Part shown: piece by piece, positions 15,884 through 24,537 of the stretch
How positions within the stretch are numbered: the first letter of the stretch is position 1
How the letters are laid out: every line of letters starts with the position of its first letter
NCBI GenBank assembly: GCA_965656185.1
Contig: CBFHJH010000018.1
Span: 1-37,317 of the forward strand
DNA: 37,317 bases
DNA from: Croceimicrobium sp965656185
GTDB lineage: Bacteria > Bacteroidota > Bacteroidia > Flavobacteriales > Schleiferiaceae
Direction of reading: 5' to 3'
Notes under the pieces: generated by a model
What the model was told of the DNA's origin: nothing
Database searches by the model: none
Seen by the model: the letters and a program-made list of their open reading frames with translations, nothing else
Program-made: the position numbers and the translations under genes

Positions 15884-18685
15884 ATGTCTGATACTAAGCC
15901 CGTACTTTATCTCTTAGACGCTTACGCATTAATATATCGCGCCTATTTTGCCTTTATCAATAATCCACGTATTAGTTCCAGTGGATTGGATACCTCGGCT
16001 ATTTTCGGTTTTACAACTACCCTATTAGAGATCCTTGAGAAAAAGAATCCCTCGCACATTGCTATAGTTTACGATACATCGAAGCCTACCTTCAGACATG
16101 AAGAGTATAAGGAGTACAAGGCACAGCGCGATGAAACTCCGGAAGGAATTAAAGTAGCTTTTCCTTACATCCAGAAAGTAGCGGAAGCCTTTCGCATCCC
16201 TTTTATCGGGGTAGATGGCTTTGAAGCCGATGACGTGATTGGAACTTTGGCCAAGCAAGCTGAGCAAAAGGGCTATAAGGTATATATGATGACCCCGGAT
16301 AAAGATTTCGGTCAGCTCGTTTCAGAAAACATCTTTATGTATCGCCCAGGTCGTAGCGGTAATCCCGCCGAGGTATGGGGGCCAGAAGAGGTGAAGAAGA
16401 AATTTGACATTGATGAGGTGGATCAGGTGGTCGATTACCTTGGTATGATGGGAGATTCGGTAGATAATATTCCGGGAATCCCAGGCGTAGGTCCTAAAAC
16501 TGCTTCGAAATTATTGAAGCAATACGGCAGTATGGAGGCCATGTACGGGCATGCCGATGAGATAAAAGGTAAGCTAGGTGAGAAGATTCGAGACAATCAA
16601 GAGCAGGCTTTAATGTCTAAGCACCTTGCCCGCATTGTGATCGATGTTCCTATCGATTTCGATGAAAAGGATCTAACCAAGGATCCAGCCGACGAAGAGC
16701 AGATCAAAGCCCTTTTTACAGAGTTGGAGTTTAGAACTTTAGCCAAAAGGGTCTTAGGGGCACCGGTAAGTACGGCTGCCGAAAAAACGCAACAAGCCAC
16801 CAAAGCCAGTGCTAGCGGTCAGACCGATCTCTTTGCTCAGGTAAGTACTGAGCAGCCGGAGTCTAGCGCGGATGAGGGCCCAAGAAACCTGGGAAATACC
16901 GAACATCTCTATCAGTTGGTGACCCATGAAAAGGAGCGGAAGCTGTTGTTGGAAAACCTGCTTAAGCAAGAGGCCGTTTGTTTCGATACCGAAACTACCT
17001 CCCTAGATGTTCGAGAAGCTGAGTTAGTGGGTTTGGCTTTAAGTTACGCTCCGGGCAAAGCTTATTATGTTCATTTACCTGAAGGTGAAGCGCAAGCGAT
17101 TATCGATGAGTTTAAGCCCTTTTTTGAGGCTGAATCCATCGAAAAGATCGGGCAAAACTTAAAATATGACTTATCGGTTTTAGCCAATTACCGGATAGAG
17201 GTCAAGGGGCCCATGTTCGATACCATGTTGGCCCATTATCTTATCAATCCGGATATGCGCCATAATATGGATATTCTAGCCGAGACCTACTTGTCCTACC
17301 AATGTCAGCCCATAGAATCTCTGATCGGCAAAAAAGGAAAAAATCAGAAGTCGATGCGGGAGGTAGACCCGGCTAAAGTGGCAGAGTACGCTGGTGAAGA
17401 TGCGGATATCACCTTGCAGTTGGCGGCAATCTTTAAAGAAAAGTTAGCGGATGGTACCGCAGCTAAAGTGCTTAAGGATATTGAAACTCCGCTATTGTTG
17501 GTCTTGTCCCGCATGGAGCGCGAAGGCATTAACTTGGATCGCGATGCCCTGAAAAAGCTCTCTAACGAATTAGCTTCGGACATTGAACGTCTAGATACCG
17601 AAATTCATGATCTGGCGGGTAATGATGAGTTTAATATTGCTTCACCAAAGCAATTGGGTGAGGTGCTGTTCGGTGAAATGAAATTGGTAGACAAGCCCAA
17701 GAAAACCAAGAGTGGGCAATATTCTACTTCCGAAGATATCTTGCAAGAATTGGCCAAGGATCATGAGATCGCTCAAAAGATCTTAGACTATCGTCAGTCG
17801 GTTAAACTTAAAAGCACCTATGTAGATGCTCTACCCGAAATGGTGAGTGCGAAGACCAATCGTTTACACACTAGTTTTAATCAGGCGGTGGCAGCAACCG
17901 GTCGCTTAAGCAGCAATAATCCCAATCTACAGAATATTCCAATTCGCACGGAGAGAGGCCGGGAAGTGCGTAAGGCTTTCATTCCACGCGATAAGGATCA
18001 CGTGATCTTAGCAGCAGACTACAGTCAAATCGAATTACGCCTCATCGCAGAATTGAGTGAAGAAAAAACCATGATGGAAGCCTTCATTAATGGAGAGGAC
18101 ATTCACGCCGCTACTGCCGCTAAAGTTTTTGGTGTAGATCTCTCCGACGTAAGTCGTGAAATGCGGAGTAATGCCAAAACCGTAAACTTTGGGATTATTT
18201 ATGGGGTAAGTGCTTTTGGCTTAGCCCAGCAGACCAGCTTAAGTCGCAGTGAAGCTTCGGATATTATAAAGAGTTACTTTAAGACCTATCCGGGGATCCG
18301 CGATTATATTGAAGCCCAAAAGGAATTGGCGCGCAAACAGGGGTACGTAGAAACTATGCTTGGTCGACGTCGCTATTTAAAGGATATAAATAGTCGGAAT
18401 GCGGTAGTTCGCGGTCATGCTGAGCGCAACGCGGTAAATGCACCGATTCAAGGAACGGCAGCCGATATCATTAAAATTGCGATGATCAAGATCGATCAGG
18501 CCTTAAAAGACCATAAAACAAGAATGTTGCTTCAAGTGCATGATGAATTGGTTTTCGATGCCCCAAAGGATGAATTGGAGCAAGTAACACCTATTATCGA
18601 AGACCTCATGCAAAAAGCAGTTGAGACCAAGGTCCCCTTAGAAGTTGAAAGTGGTTACGGTGCCAATTGGCTCGAGGCGCATTAA
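15884..18685 (+). CDS. polA: DNA polymerase I
   Basis: Full-length Pol I, 933 aa. The 5'-nuclease domain (1-~290) shows EADDVIGTLA and GDSVDNIPGIPGVGPKTA. After a Gln/Ser-rich linker (~295-345), the 3'-5' exonuclease domain keeps its acidic motifs: FDTETTSLD, NLKYDLSVL and YAGEDADITL, so proofreading is likely active, unlike in some Gram-positive and thermophile enzymes. The polymerase domain has motif A DYSQIELRLIAEL, motif B RSNAKTVNFGIIYG and motif C VHDELVF. It fills gaps in repair and removes Okazaki primers. A near-consensus -7 box TAATTTAG lies at 15853-15860, and a strong hairpin terminator follows the stop. Confidence 0.97.
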   Translation: MSDTKPVLYLLDAYALIYRAYFAFINNPRISSSGLDTSAIFGFTTTLLEILEKKNPSHIAIVYDTSKPTFRHEEYKEYKAQRDETPEGIKVAFPYIQKVAEAFRIPFIGVDGFEADDVIGTLAKQAEQKGYKVYMMTPDKDFGQLVSENIFMYRPGRSGNPAEVWGPEEVKKKFDIDEVDQVVDYLGMMGDSVDNIPGIPGVGPKTASKLLKQYGSMEAMYGHADEIKGKLGEKIRDNQEQALMSKHLARIVIDVPIDFDEKDLTKDPADEEQIKALFTELEFRTLAKRVLGAPVSTAAEKTQQATKASASGQTDLFAQVSTEQPESSADEGPRNLGNTEHLYQLVTHEKERKLLLENLLKQEAVCFDTETTSLDVREAELVGLALSYAPGKAYYVHLPEGEAQAIIDEFKPFFEAESIEKIGQNLKYDLSVLANYRIEVKGPMFDTMLAHYLINPDMRHNMDILAETYLSYQCQPIESLIGKKGKNQKSMREVDPAKVAEYAGEDADITLQLAAIFKEKLADGTAAKVLKDIETPLLLVLSRMEREGINLDRDALKKLSNELASDIERLDTEIHDLAGNDEFNIASPKQLGEVLFGEMKLVDKPKKTKSGQYSTSEDILQELAKDHEIAQKILDYRQSVKLKSTYVDALPEMVSAKTNRLHTSFNQAVAATGRLSSNNPNLQNIPIRTERGREVRKAFIPRDKDHVILAADYSQIELRLIAELSEEKTMMEAFINGEDIHAATAAKVFGVDLSDVSREMRSNAKTVNFGIIYGVSAFGLAQQTSLSRSEASDIIKSYFKTYPGIRDYIEAQKELARKQGYVETMLGRRRYLKDINSRNAVVRGHAERNAVNAPIQGTAADIIKIAMIKIDQALKDHKTRMLLQVHDELVFDAPKDELEQVTPIIEDLMQKAVETKVPLEVESGYGANWLEAH

Positions 18686-18704
18686 GCTACTCTAGAAAAA
18701 ACCA

Positions 18705-18736
18705 ATAAAAAAGCGACCCGGAGGTCGCTTTTCTTT
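18705..18736. terminator. Bidirectional terminator between polA and the M43 protease gene
   Basis: Perfect stem AAGCGACC (18711-18718) with GGTCGCTT (18723-18730) and a four-base loop, preceded by an A-tract and followed by a T-tract, so it works on either strand for the two convergent genes. The protease stop codon begins at the T-tract's edge. Confidence 0.92.
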
Positions 18737-20856
18737 TATTCGATAATTAGTTTTTCACTCAATCGGGTTGCTTGTCCCTGCACTTGCAACAGGTACACCC
18801 CTTTAGCGAGATCTAAATTTAGGTCTTTCTCCAATTGAGAAGCTTGACTTTCCAATGGTTCTTGGTGTACCACCTTTCCGCTAAGGTCCAAGATCTGTAA
18901 TTGCAATTCCTTGTCTTGAAGATCGCTCAGCTTTAAGTGCAGGCTGCCTTGACTGGGATTAGGATATACTTTAAGGTCGGCCGCTTCGTATTCGTTTAAA
19001 CTCACGTCGGTTCCTTCGCCAAAGCGAATGTTGTCGATGTAGAAATTATTACCACCTCCATTTTCAAAGCTAAACTTGATCAAGATTGGATCGGGACCGA
19101 TATAGGCATCAAAATTTAAAGTTTCGGTATTCCATTCAACGCCATTAGGTACGAAATTGCCCGTATTGTTCGCTGCCGACCGTAATCGACCGGAGTTATA
19201 GAAACGACGACGAATCCAGTTCTGACCACAATCGCGCGAAACGTAGACTTCTAATTGATCACTGTCGTCATTGCGTTTTGCTGCGAAAGCGAAATCAAAG
19301 AAGAGGTTCAAATTGCTGGCGCCAGCAGTACTAATGGCAGGCGAGATCAATTCATCGACCTCACCCTCCGAAAGAGGAGCGTCTTCAAGGATTAGGGAGC
19401 TGGATTGATGAGAACCAGCGCTGGCGAAGTGCTTAAAGGTGTTTCCGTCACCGCCGTCTACTGGAGTAACCAACAGTGGGACTTGTCCGTTCTCAAAGCT
19501 CTCTACCCAAGTGGTTTGATACACGGGGTTAGCAGAATTCTTAACGGTGATGAACGAACTGTAAGTAATATTATCAGTTCCTGCGCTATTAGTCACGGTT
19601 AAGCTTACGTCGTAAGTGCCCGGATTAGCGTAGGTAACCACTGGGTTTTCTACATTACTCGTGGCCGGGCTTCCTCCTGGAAAAGACCACGACCAAGAAG
19701 TTGGTGCGCCTTCCTCAGAAATATCGCTGAATTGTACCGATTCACCGGTGCAAATAATCTCACGGTCTGCAGCTAGATAGGCTTCCGGACTACAAACAGG
19801 GGGATTAACCAAGCCGGTAAAGTTTGCGTTAGAGGCTGAAACTAGGGTAGAGCGAAGACTACTTAAGGTATAGCGCATGCGTGCTTTTTGATCGGCACTA
19901 AACATGTTCTGACAGGAAGTGTAGTCCATGTAGTTTTCGATCTGGTCTACCAAGTCTGGGGAGTCGCTATTACATGTGTTGGTGCTGCTGTTACAGCCGA
20001 AATTAGAAGCATTCACCGGTGGGGTGTCGTCGCAAAAGTCCCCTTTGGTATCATTGGTACCATTTGGCACGTCATTATAAGGAAAGTTGGTGCCTACGGT
20101 TGCCCCGGTACAGCCTGACTTATTAGGATCTTCACCTGGAAAAAAGGTGTGGAATAGCCCTAAATAATGTCCTACCTCGTGGGTTAGGGTGCGTCCACCT
20201 GAACTATTGCCGGCAGCAGTGCCTATGGTTCCAAGTTCATCGTGACGAAGGATTACTCCATCGCGATTACCGGAAGTACCTGGAAAAGTAGCGTAACCTA
20301 GTACATAACCATTCGGATTAGGTACGGTGCCACGGATATTTCGGGTTACCCAGATATTGAGGTAGCGGGAACGGGGGTAATTAGCCGCATTGATCTTGGA
20401 AGCATCGGTTCCCGAAAGAGAGGTGTTGTTCTGAACTCGGGTAATGCCATCCACGCAATTGCCTTGGTTATCTTTTTTGGCTAGGACAAATTCGATCTCG
20501 GTATCGGCGGCAACACCAGCAAAAATGGGCCTAGTAGAGGAAGTATCGGCGTTTTGACGGCGGAAGTCCTCATTTAGGACTCTTAATCCATCTAAAATTT
20601 GGGCCTTAGAGATGTTATCGGCTTGAGTGGCGTAAACAATATGAAATACTACCGGAATTTGAAGAACATTAGCATTAGCAACGGTTTCGGCATTATTAAT
20701 GGCCTCTATTGCGGGGCCGAAATACTGTTGGCGAACTTCCGGATTAGCCAGTTGTTCTTCCATGTATTGATCGAATCCACAAGTGCCATGATCGTGATTT
20801 TGGGCCGTAAGCAGGCCGCTAAATAATATACTGAGTGTTAAAAAAAGACGCTTCAT
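18736..20856 (-). CDS. Secreted M43 (pappalysin-like) zinc metalloprotease, T9SS cargo
   Basis: A 706-aa secreted protease, read from the ATG at 20856, where the signal peptide (MKRLFLTLSILFSG) starts; an upstream in-frame start would add 23 residues before it. The catalytic domain holds the zinc motif HEVGHYLGLFH (residues 226-236, Glu227 catalytic) and a Met-turn in MDYTSCQNMF. Many cysteines suggest disulfides. A PKD domain (~365-445, SWSWSFPGG and YANPGTYDVSL) and a jelly-roll region (~460-620) follow. The last ~75 residues (VYPNPSQGSL to the final KLIIE) are a type A sorting domain for the type IX secretion system. It probably degrades extracellular protein. A -7 box lies about 30 nt upstream of the start. 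Confidence 0.93.
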   Translation of the reverse strand: MKRLFLTLSILFSGLLTAQNHDHGTCGFDQYMEEQLANPEVRQQYFGPAIEAINNAETVANANVLQIPVVFHIVYATQADNISKAQILDGLRVLNEDFRRQNADTSSTRPIFAGVAADTEIEFVLAKKDNQGNCVDGITRVQNNTSLSGTDASKINAANYPRSRYLNIWVTRNIRGTVPNPNGYVLGYATFPGTSGNRDGVILRHDELGTIGTAAGNSSGGRTLTHEVGHYLGLFHTFFPGEDPNKSGCTGATVGTNFPYNDVPNGTNDTKGDFCDDTPPVNASNFGCNSSTNTCNSDSPDLVDQIENYMDYTSCQNMFSADQKARMRYTLSSLRSTLVSASNANFTGLVNPPVCSPEAYLAADREIICTGESVQFSDISEEGAPTSWSWSFPGGSPATSNVENPVVTYANPGTYDVSLTVTNSAGTDNITYSSFITVKNSANPVYQTTWVESFENGQVPLLVTPVDGGDGNTFKHFASAGSHQSSSLILEDAPLSEGEVDELISPAISTAGASNLNLFFDFAFAAKRNDDSDQLEVYVSRDCGQNWIRRRFYNSGRLRSAANNTGNFVPNGVEWNTETLNFDAYIGPDPILIKFSFENGGGNNFYIDNIRFGEGTDVSLNEYEAADLKVYPNPSQGSLHLKLSDLQDKELQLQILDLSGKVVHQEPLESQASQLEKDLNLDLAKGVYLLQVQGQATRLSEKLIIE

Positions 20857-20885
20857 TGAAAAGTGTTGATAGCAATTAGGGCTCG

Positions 20886-20893
20886 CAAATATA
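20886..20893 (-). promoter_or_regulatory. -7 box of the M43 protease gene
   Basis: TATATTTG on the minus strand, a perfect TAnnTTTG, 29 nt before the chosen ATG. This supports the shorter start, because the longer reading frame (to 20925) would span the promoter. Confidence 0.6.
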
Positions 20894-20966
20894 TACGCTT
20901 TAATGAGTTTATTAGTGGGGTGCAAAAAGCAGTCAGGTAATTTTCAACGATTTATGGTTAATAAGG

Positions 20967-20999
20967 TTTGGTAGAATGAGAAATTATGTTGTATTTTCG
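20967..20999 (+). promoter_or_regulatory. Promoter of the rplM-rpsI operon
   Basis: TTTG (20967-20970), a 21-nt gap, and TATTTTCG (20992-20999), one mismatch from the -7 consensus. It leaves a leader of roughly 50 nt before rplM that contains a weak hairpin only. Confidence 0.65.
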
Positions 21000-21057
21000 C
21001 AGCCCCTTTTCGGAGGGTTCGCTATACTATAGGTAACGATTTAAATATTAAGTAGTT

Positions 21058-21513
21058 GTGAATACAATGAGTTACAAAACAGTTTCGGCAAATATTCAAA
21101 CTGTTGATAAAAAATGGGTCTTAGTAGACGCAGAAGGACAAACCTTAGGTCGTTTGGCATCAGGTATTGCCTATTTATTACGCGGAAAGCATAAGCCCAG
21201 CTTTACCCCACACGTAGATTGTGGTGACAATGTGATCGTGATCAATGCCGACAAAGTAGTTCTAACTGGACAGAAGGCTACGGAGAAGGAATATGTACGT
21301 CACACTGAGTATCCTGGTGGTCAACGCTTCACTACTCCACGTGAGTTAATGATGAAGAAGCCTACTCAGGTTTTGGAGAACGCCGTTAAAGGTATGTTGC
21401 CAAAGAATCGTTTAGGAAGCGACCTATTCCGCAACCTTCACGCATTTGTTGGTACTGAGCATCCACACGAAGCTCAGAAGCCAAAGAAAGTTGATATCAA
21501 TACAATTAAATAA
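21058..21513 (+). CDS. rplM: 50S ribosomal protein L13
   Basis: Complete L13, 151 aa. The family signature is visible in WVLVDAEGQTLGRLAS, the central LRGKHKPSFTPHVDCGD and VKGMLPKNRLG. I take the GTG at 21058 as the start: it gives M-N-T-M-SYKT, which lines up with the M-D-T-L-SYKT opening I recall for flavobacterial L13, whereas the ATG at 21067 would be three residues shorter. Both are possible. rpsI follows after 10 nt, the usual L13-S9 pair. Codon choice is that of a highly expressed gene. Confidence 0.96.
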   Translation: MNTMSYKTVSANIQTVDKKWVLVDAEGQTLGRLASGIAYLLRGKHKPSFTPHVDCGDNVIVINADKVVLTGQKATEKEYVRHTEYPGGQRFTTPRELMMKKPTQVLENAVKGMLPKNRLGSDLFRNLHAFVGTEHPHEAQKPKKVDINTIK

Positions 21514-21523
21514 ATAGCTGAGT

Positions 21524-21910
21524 ATGTCTGTAACTCACACTATTGGTAGAAGAAAGAATGCCGTTGCGCGTATCTTCTTGAAGGAAGGTAAAGGAGCGAT
21601 CTCTGTAAACAAGAAAGACTACAAAGATTACTTCGATACTGCCGCCCTTCATTACAAAGTAGAGCAGGCTTTCGCCGTAACTGAAACCACCGGTAAATAC
21701 GACGTGGTTATTAATGTTAACGGTGGAGGAATTACTGGTCAGGCCGAGGCGATCCGTTTAGGAATTAGCCGCGCTCTTTGTGAAGTGAATCCTGACTTCC
21801 GTCCTACTTTGAAACCCGAAGGTTTCTTGACTCGTGACCCACGTATGGTGGAACGCAAGAAATTCGGTCAGAAGAAAGCACGTAAGAAATTCCAATTCTC
21901 CAAGCGTTAA
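21524..21910 (+). CDS. rpsI: 30S ribosomal protein S9
   Basis: Complete S9, 128 aa, beginning with the typical IGRRKNAVARIFL and ending in the conserved basic tail KKFQFSKR, whose C-terminal arginine reaches the P-site tRNA. GGGITGQAEAIRLGISRAL is the family core. It is cotranscribed with rplM. The gap to rpsB is 98 nt and holds two hairpins, described separately. Confidence 0.97.
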   Translation: MSVTHTIGRRKNAVARIFLKEGKGAISVNKKDYKDYFDTAALHYKVEQAFAVTETTGKYDVVINVNGGGITGQAEAIRLGISRALCEVNPDFRPTLKPEGFLTRDPRMVERKKFGQKKARKKFQFSKR

Positions 21911-21915
21911 GAATC

Positions 21916-21973
21916 AATTTGGGTTTAGTATCCAAATTCTTCGGGTGTTTCGATGGATCGGAATCCACCGAGG
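21916..21973 (+). ncRNA. Two tandem hairpins in the rpsI-rpsB gap (candidate rpsB leader)
   Basis: Hairpin 1: AATTTGG (21916-21922) with CCAAATT (21932-21938), loop of 9. Hairpin 2: TCG-A-TGGAT (21950-21958) with ATCCA-C-CGA (21963-21971), loop CGGA, one internal mismatch, extendable by two U-G pairs. Neither is followed by a T-tract, so they do not look like terminators. They may be an autogenous leader for S2, or processing sites. No comparison was possible. Confidence 0.4.
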
Positions 21974-22008
21974 AGTTGTTAAAGTGAATGTAAACAAGTA
22001 ATTATCTC

Positions 22009-22785
22009 ATGGCAGATCAATTAGTAAAAGAAATGTTGGATGCGGGTGTGCACTTCGGTCACCTTACCCGTAAGTGGAACCCCAACATGGCTCCTTATAT
22101 TTTTATGGAGCGTAATGGTATCCACATCATCGACCTCTACAAGACACAGGCAAAAATGGAGCAGGCCAATGAAGCCTTGCGCAAGATTGCAGCCAGTGGT
22201 CGTAAAATTTTATACGTAGCTACCAAGAAGCAGGCAAAAGACATCATCGACCGCAACGCAAGTGATGTGAATATGCCTTATATCACCGAGCGTTGGCCAG
22301 GTGGTATGCTTACCAATTTCGTTACCATCCGTAAAGCGATCAAGAAGATGCAAAACATCGACCGCATGAAGGAAGATGGTAGCTACGAAACTTTATCAAA
22401 ACGTGAGCGTCTTCAGGTTGACCGTCAGCGTGCAAAGCTTGACAAGCAATTGGGTTCCATCGCAGACATGACCCGCTTGCCAGGTGCCTTGTTTATCGTA
22501 GATATTCACAAGGAGCACATTGCGGTAAAAGAAGCTCAGAAATTAGGTATTCCTACTTTCGCTATCGTAGATACCAATAGTGATCCTAAAGAAGTGGATT
22601 ACGCGATTCCAGGTAATGACGATGCTACTAAGTCGATCGACATTTTGGTTTCTAAGGTGACCGACGCAATTCGCGAAGGACTTACCGAACGCGCTGCCGA
22701 AAAGACCAAGGCCAAAGATGCCAAGATCAAAAAAGCAGCCGCCAAAGCTGGTGAAGCTACTGAGGAAACTACCGAAGAGGCTTAA
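22009..22785 (+). CDS. rpsB: 30S ribosomal protein S2
   Basis: Complete S2, 258 aa, with the N-terminal GVHFGHLTRKWNPNM, a WPGGMLTNF segment and the VDTNSDP loop all in place. The last ~30 residues are a charged Lys/Ala/Glu tail common in Bacteroidota S2. rpsB and tsf form the usual operon; here a strong hairpin stands between them. The region upstream contains two further hairpins and no obvious TAnnTTTG promoter, so expression may partly come from the rplM promoter. Confidence 0.97.
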   Translation: MADQLVKEMLDAGVHFGHLTRKWNPNMAPYIFMERNGIHIIDLYKTQAKMEQANEALRKIAASGRKILYVATKKQAKDIIDRNASDVNMPYITERWPGGMLTNFVTIRKAIKKMQNIDRMKEDGSYETLSKRERLQVDRQRAKLDKQLGSIADMTRLPGALFIVDIHKEHIAVKEAQKLGIPTFAIVDTNSDPKEVDYAIPGNDDATKSIDILVSKVTDAIREGLTERAAEKTKAKDAKIKKAAAKAGEATEETTEEA

Positions 22786-22819
22786 TTTCATCTAAGAATA
22801 ACGTAGTATTAAGATACAG

Positions 22820-22858
22820 GAAGGGGTGAAAAGTGATTTTTATCCCTTCTTTATTTTC
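22820..22858 (+). terminator. Attenuator-like hairpin between rpsB and tsf
   Basis: A 13-pair stem, GAAGGGGTGAAAA (22820-22832) with TTTTTATCCCTTC (22837-22849), two pairs being G-U, capped by the tetraloop GTGA (a GNRA type) and followed by a T-rich run TTTATTTT. It has the form of an intrinsic terminator inside an operon and would lower tsf expression relative to rpsB. It could also block 3'-5' decay of the rpsB message. Confidence 0.7.
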
Positions 22859-22881
22859 AAGAATAAAAACAAACAAATACA

Positions 22882-23706
22882 ATGGCTAAGATCACCGCTG
22901 CTGAGGTAAATAAACTCAGAAAACAAACCGGAGCCGGTATGATGGATTGCAAAAAGGCCTTAGTTGAGGCTGAAGGCGATTTTGAAAAGGCTGTAGATAT
23001 CCTTCGTAAAAAAGGTCAGAAAGTTGCCGCAAAGCGTGCCGACCGTGAAGCTACTGAAGGTTGTGTATTAGCAGCTAGCTCTGCCGATAATTCTTTCGGT
23101 GCTGTAGTTAGCTTGAACTGTGAAACTGATTTCGTTGCAAAGAATGACAGTTTCGTAGAATTGACTCAAAGTATTTTAGATAAGGCTATCGCAAATAAAG
23201 TGGCTGATAAAGACGCCCTTTTAGCGATGGATCTAGACGGAATGACCGTGGCTGAGAAACTAACTGAACAAACCGGTGTGATCGGTGAGAAGTTAGAGAT
23301 CGGTGCTTATGAAGTAATCGAAGCGGCTTACGTTGCTAGCTATATCCACGCTGGTAATAAATTAGCCACTATCGTAGGACTTAGCGGCGAAGCAGAGGAA
23401 GCTGGTCGTAACGTAGCAATGCAAGCTGCCGCGATGAACCCAGTTGCTCTAAATCGTGACGAAGTTTCTCAAGAAATCATCGACCGCGAATTAGAAGTAG
23501 GTAAAGATATGGCTCGTCAAGAAGGTAAGCCTGAAGAAATGTTAGACAAGATCGCCCAAGGTCGCCTGAACAAATTCTTTAAGGAAAATACCTTGGTTGA
23601 CCAAGCTTATATCCGCGACAATAAGTTGAGCGTTTCTAAGTATTTACAATCTGTAAACAAAGACTTAAGCCTTACCGGTTTCCGTCGTGTAGGTTTAGGA
23701 GTGTAA
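22882..23706 (+). CDS. tsf: Elongation factor Ts
   Basis: Complete EF-Ts, 274 aa: the UBA-like N-terminus (KLRKQTGAGMMDCKKAL), the invariant TDFVAKND that contacts EF-Tu, and a coiled-coil and C-terminal core ending in GFRRVGLGV. It exchanges GDP for GTP on EF-Tu. It follows rpsB after a 96-nt gap with a strong hairpin. A clear terminator comes after it, so transcription of pyrH-frr starts afresh. Confidence 0.97.
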   Translation: MAKITAAEVNKLRKQTGAGMMDCKKALVEAEGDFEKAVDILRKKGQKVAAKRADREATEGCVLAASSADNSFGAVVSLNCETDFVAKNDSFVELTQSILDKAIANKVADKDALLAMDLDGMTVAEKLTEQTGVIGEKLEIGAYEVIEAAYVASYIHAGNKLATIVGLSGEAEEAGRNVAMQAAAMNPVALNRDEVSQEIIDRELEVGKDMARQEGKPEEMLDKIAQGRLNKFFKENTLVDQAYIRDNKLSVSKYLQSVNKDLSLTGFRRVGLGV

Positions 23707-23730
23707 TACTTACAAGCTTAAAGAATAACG

Positions 23731-23763
23731 AAGAGCTAATGTTTCGGCATTAGCTCTTTTTTT
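23731..23763 (+). terminator. Terminator after tsf
   Basis: Perfect 11-pair stem, AAGAGCTAATG (23731-23741) with CATTAGCTCTT (23748-23758), loop TTTCGG, then a seven-T tract. A textbook intrinsic terminator ending the ribosomal-protein/tsf unit. Confidence 0.95.
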
Positions 23764-23787
23764 ATGCCTAATTTCTGAAGGAGCTTG

Positions 23788-23795
23788 TATCTTTG
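23788..23795 (+). promoter_or_regulatory. -7 box of the pyrH-frr operon
   Basis: TATCTTTG, a perfect TAnnTTTG, 18 nt before the pyrH ATG and 25 nt after the tsf terminator. The in-frame TTG at 23793 lies inside this box and so cannot be the translation start. Confidence 0.75.
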
Positions 23796-23813
23796 TTCAA
23801 ATCAACGAATCAC

Positions 23814-24521
23814 ATGCAGTATAAACGTATCCTTCTTAAACTAAGCGGTGAGTCCCTTATGGGAGATCAAGCTTATGGTATTAATGGTGAGCGACTTAAA
23901 GAGTATGCTCAGGAGATCAAGACCGTGGTGGAAATGGGTGTGCAAGTAGCTATCGTTATTGGTGGTGGTAACATTTTCAGAGGGCTAAAAGGGGCGAGCG
24001 AGGGCATGGATCGCACTCAGGCCGACCATATGGGTATGTTGGCCACAGTTATAAATGGTTTAGCACTTCAAAGTGCTTGTGAAGCAGAAGGGGTGAAGAC
24101 CCGATTACAATCGGCGATAGAAATGGATAAGGTAGCCGAACCTTTTATTCGTCGTAGAGCCACCCGACACCTGGAAAAAGGAAGGGTAGTGATCTTTGGC
24201 GGGGGTACCGGAAACCCTTACTTCACCACCGATACAGCGGCAACCTTGCGGGCAATAGAGGTAGATGCCGATGTGATTTTGAAGGGTACGCGGGTAGATG
24301 GCATTTACACGGCCGACCCCGAAAAGGACGCTTCAGCCGAGAAATACGAATCGATTTCCTTCAAAGAGGTTTACGAAAAAGGCTTAAACGTAATGGACAT
24401 GACCGCCTTTACTTTATCGAAGGAGAACGATTTACCTATAATTGTATTTGACATGAACAAACCAGGTAATCTGCAGGCCTTGCTCCGAGGCGAGAAAGTA
24501 GGTACCTTGGTTGCCAATTAA
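23814..24521 (+). CDS. pyrH: UMP kinase
   Basis: A bacterial UMP kinase of 235 aa, amino-acid-kinase fold. KRILLKLSGESLMG opens the phosphate-binding region, IGGGNIFRG follows, and GGTGNPYFTTDTAA is the UMP site. It makes UDP from UMP and is normally hexameric and allosterically controlled. The start is the ATG at 23814; an upstream TTG frame start falls within the promoter -7 box. frr begins 16 nt downstream, the common pyrH-frr pairing. Confidence 0.97.
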   Translation: MQYKRILLKLSGESLMGDQAYGINGERLKEYAQEIKTVVEMGVQVAIVIGGGNIFRGLKGASEGMDRTQADHMGMLATVINGLALQSACEAEGVKTRLQSAIEMDKVAEPFIRRRATRHLEKGRVVIFGGGTGNPYFTTDTAATLRAIEVDADVILKGTRVDGIYTADPEKDASAEKYESISFKEVYEKGLNVMDMTAFTLSKENDLPIIVFDMNKPGNLQALLRGEKVGTLVAN

Positions 24522-24537
24522 TCTTTAGCCACATCAG

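Noticed and set aside
18736..20925. Longer start for the M43 protease (to 20925)
   Set aside because: The added 23 residues precede a good signal peptide and would overlap the -7 box at 20886-20893.
21000..21025. Hairpin AGCCC/GGGTT in the rplM leader as an L13 regulatory RNA
   Set aside because: Only five pairs, including one G-U, with a large loop; too weak to claim without comparison.
23793..23813. Upstream TTG start for pyrH
   Set aside because: It lies in the perfect -7 box TATCTTTG; the kinase core starts right after the ATG at 23814.
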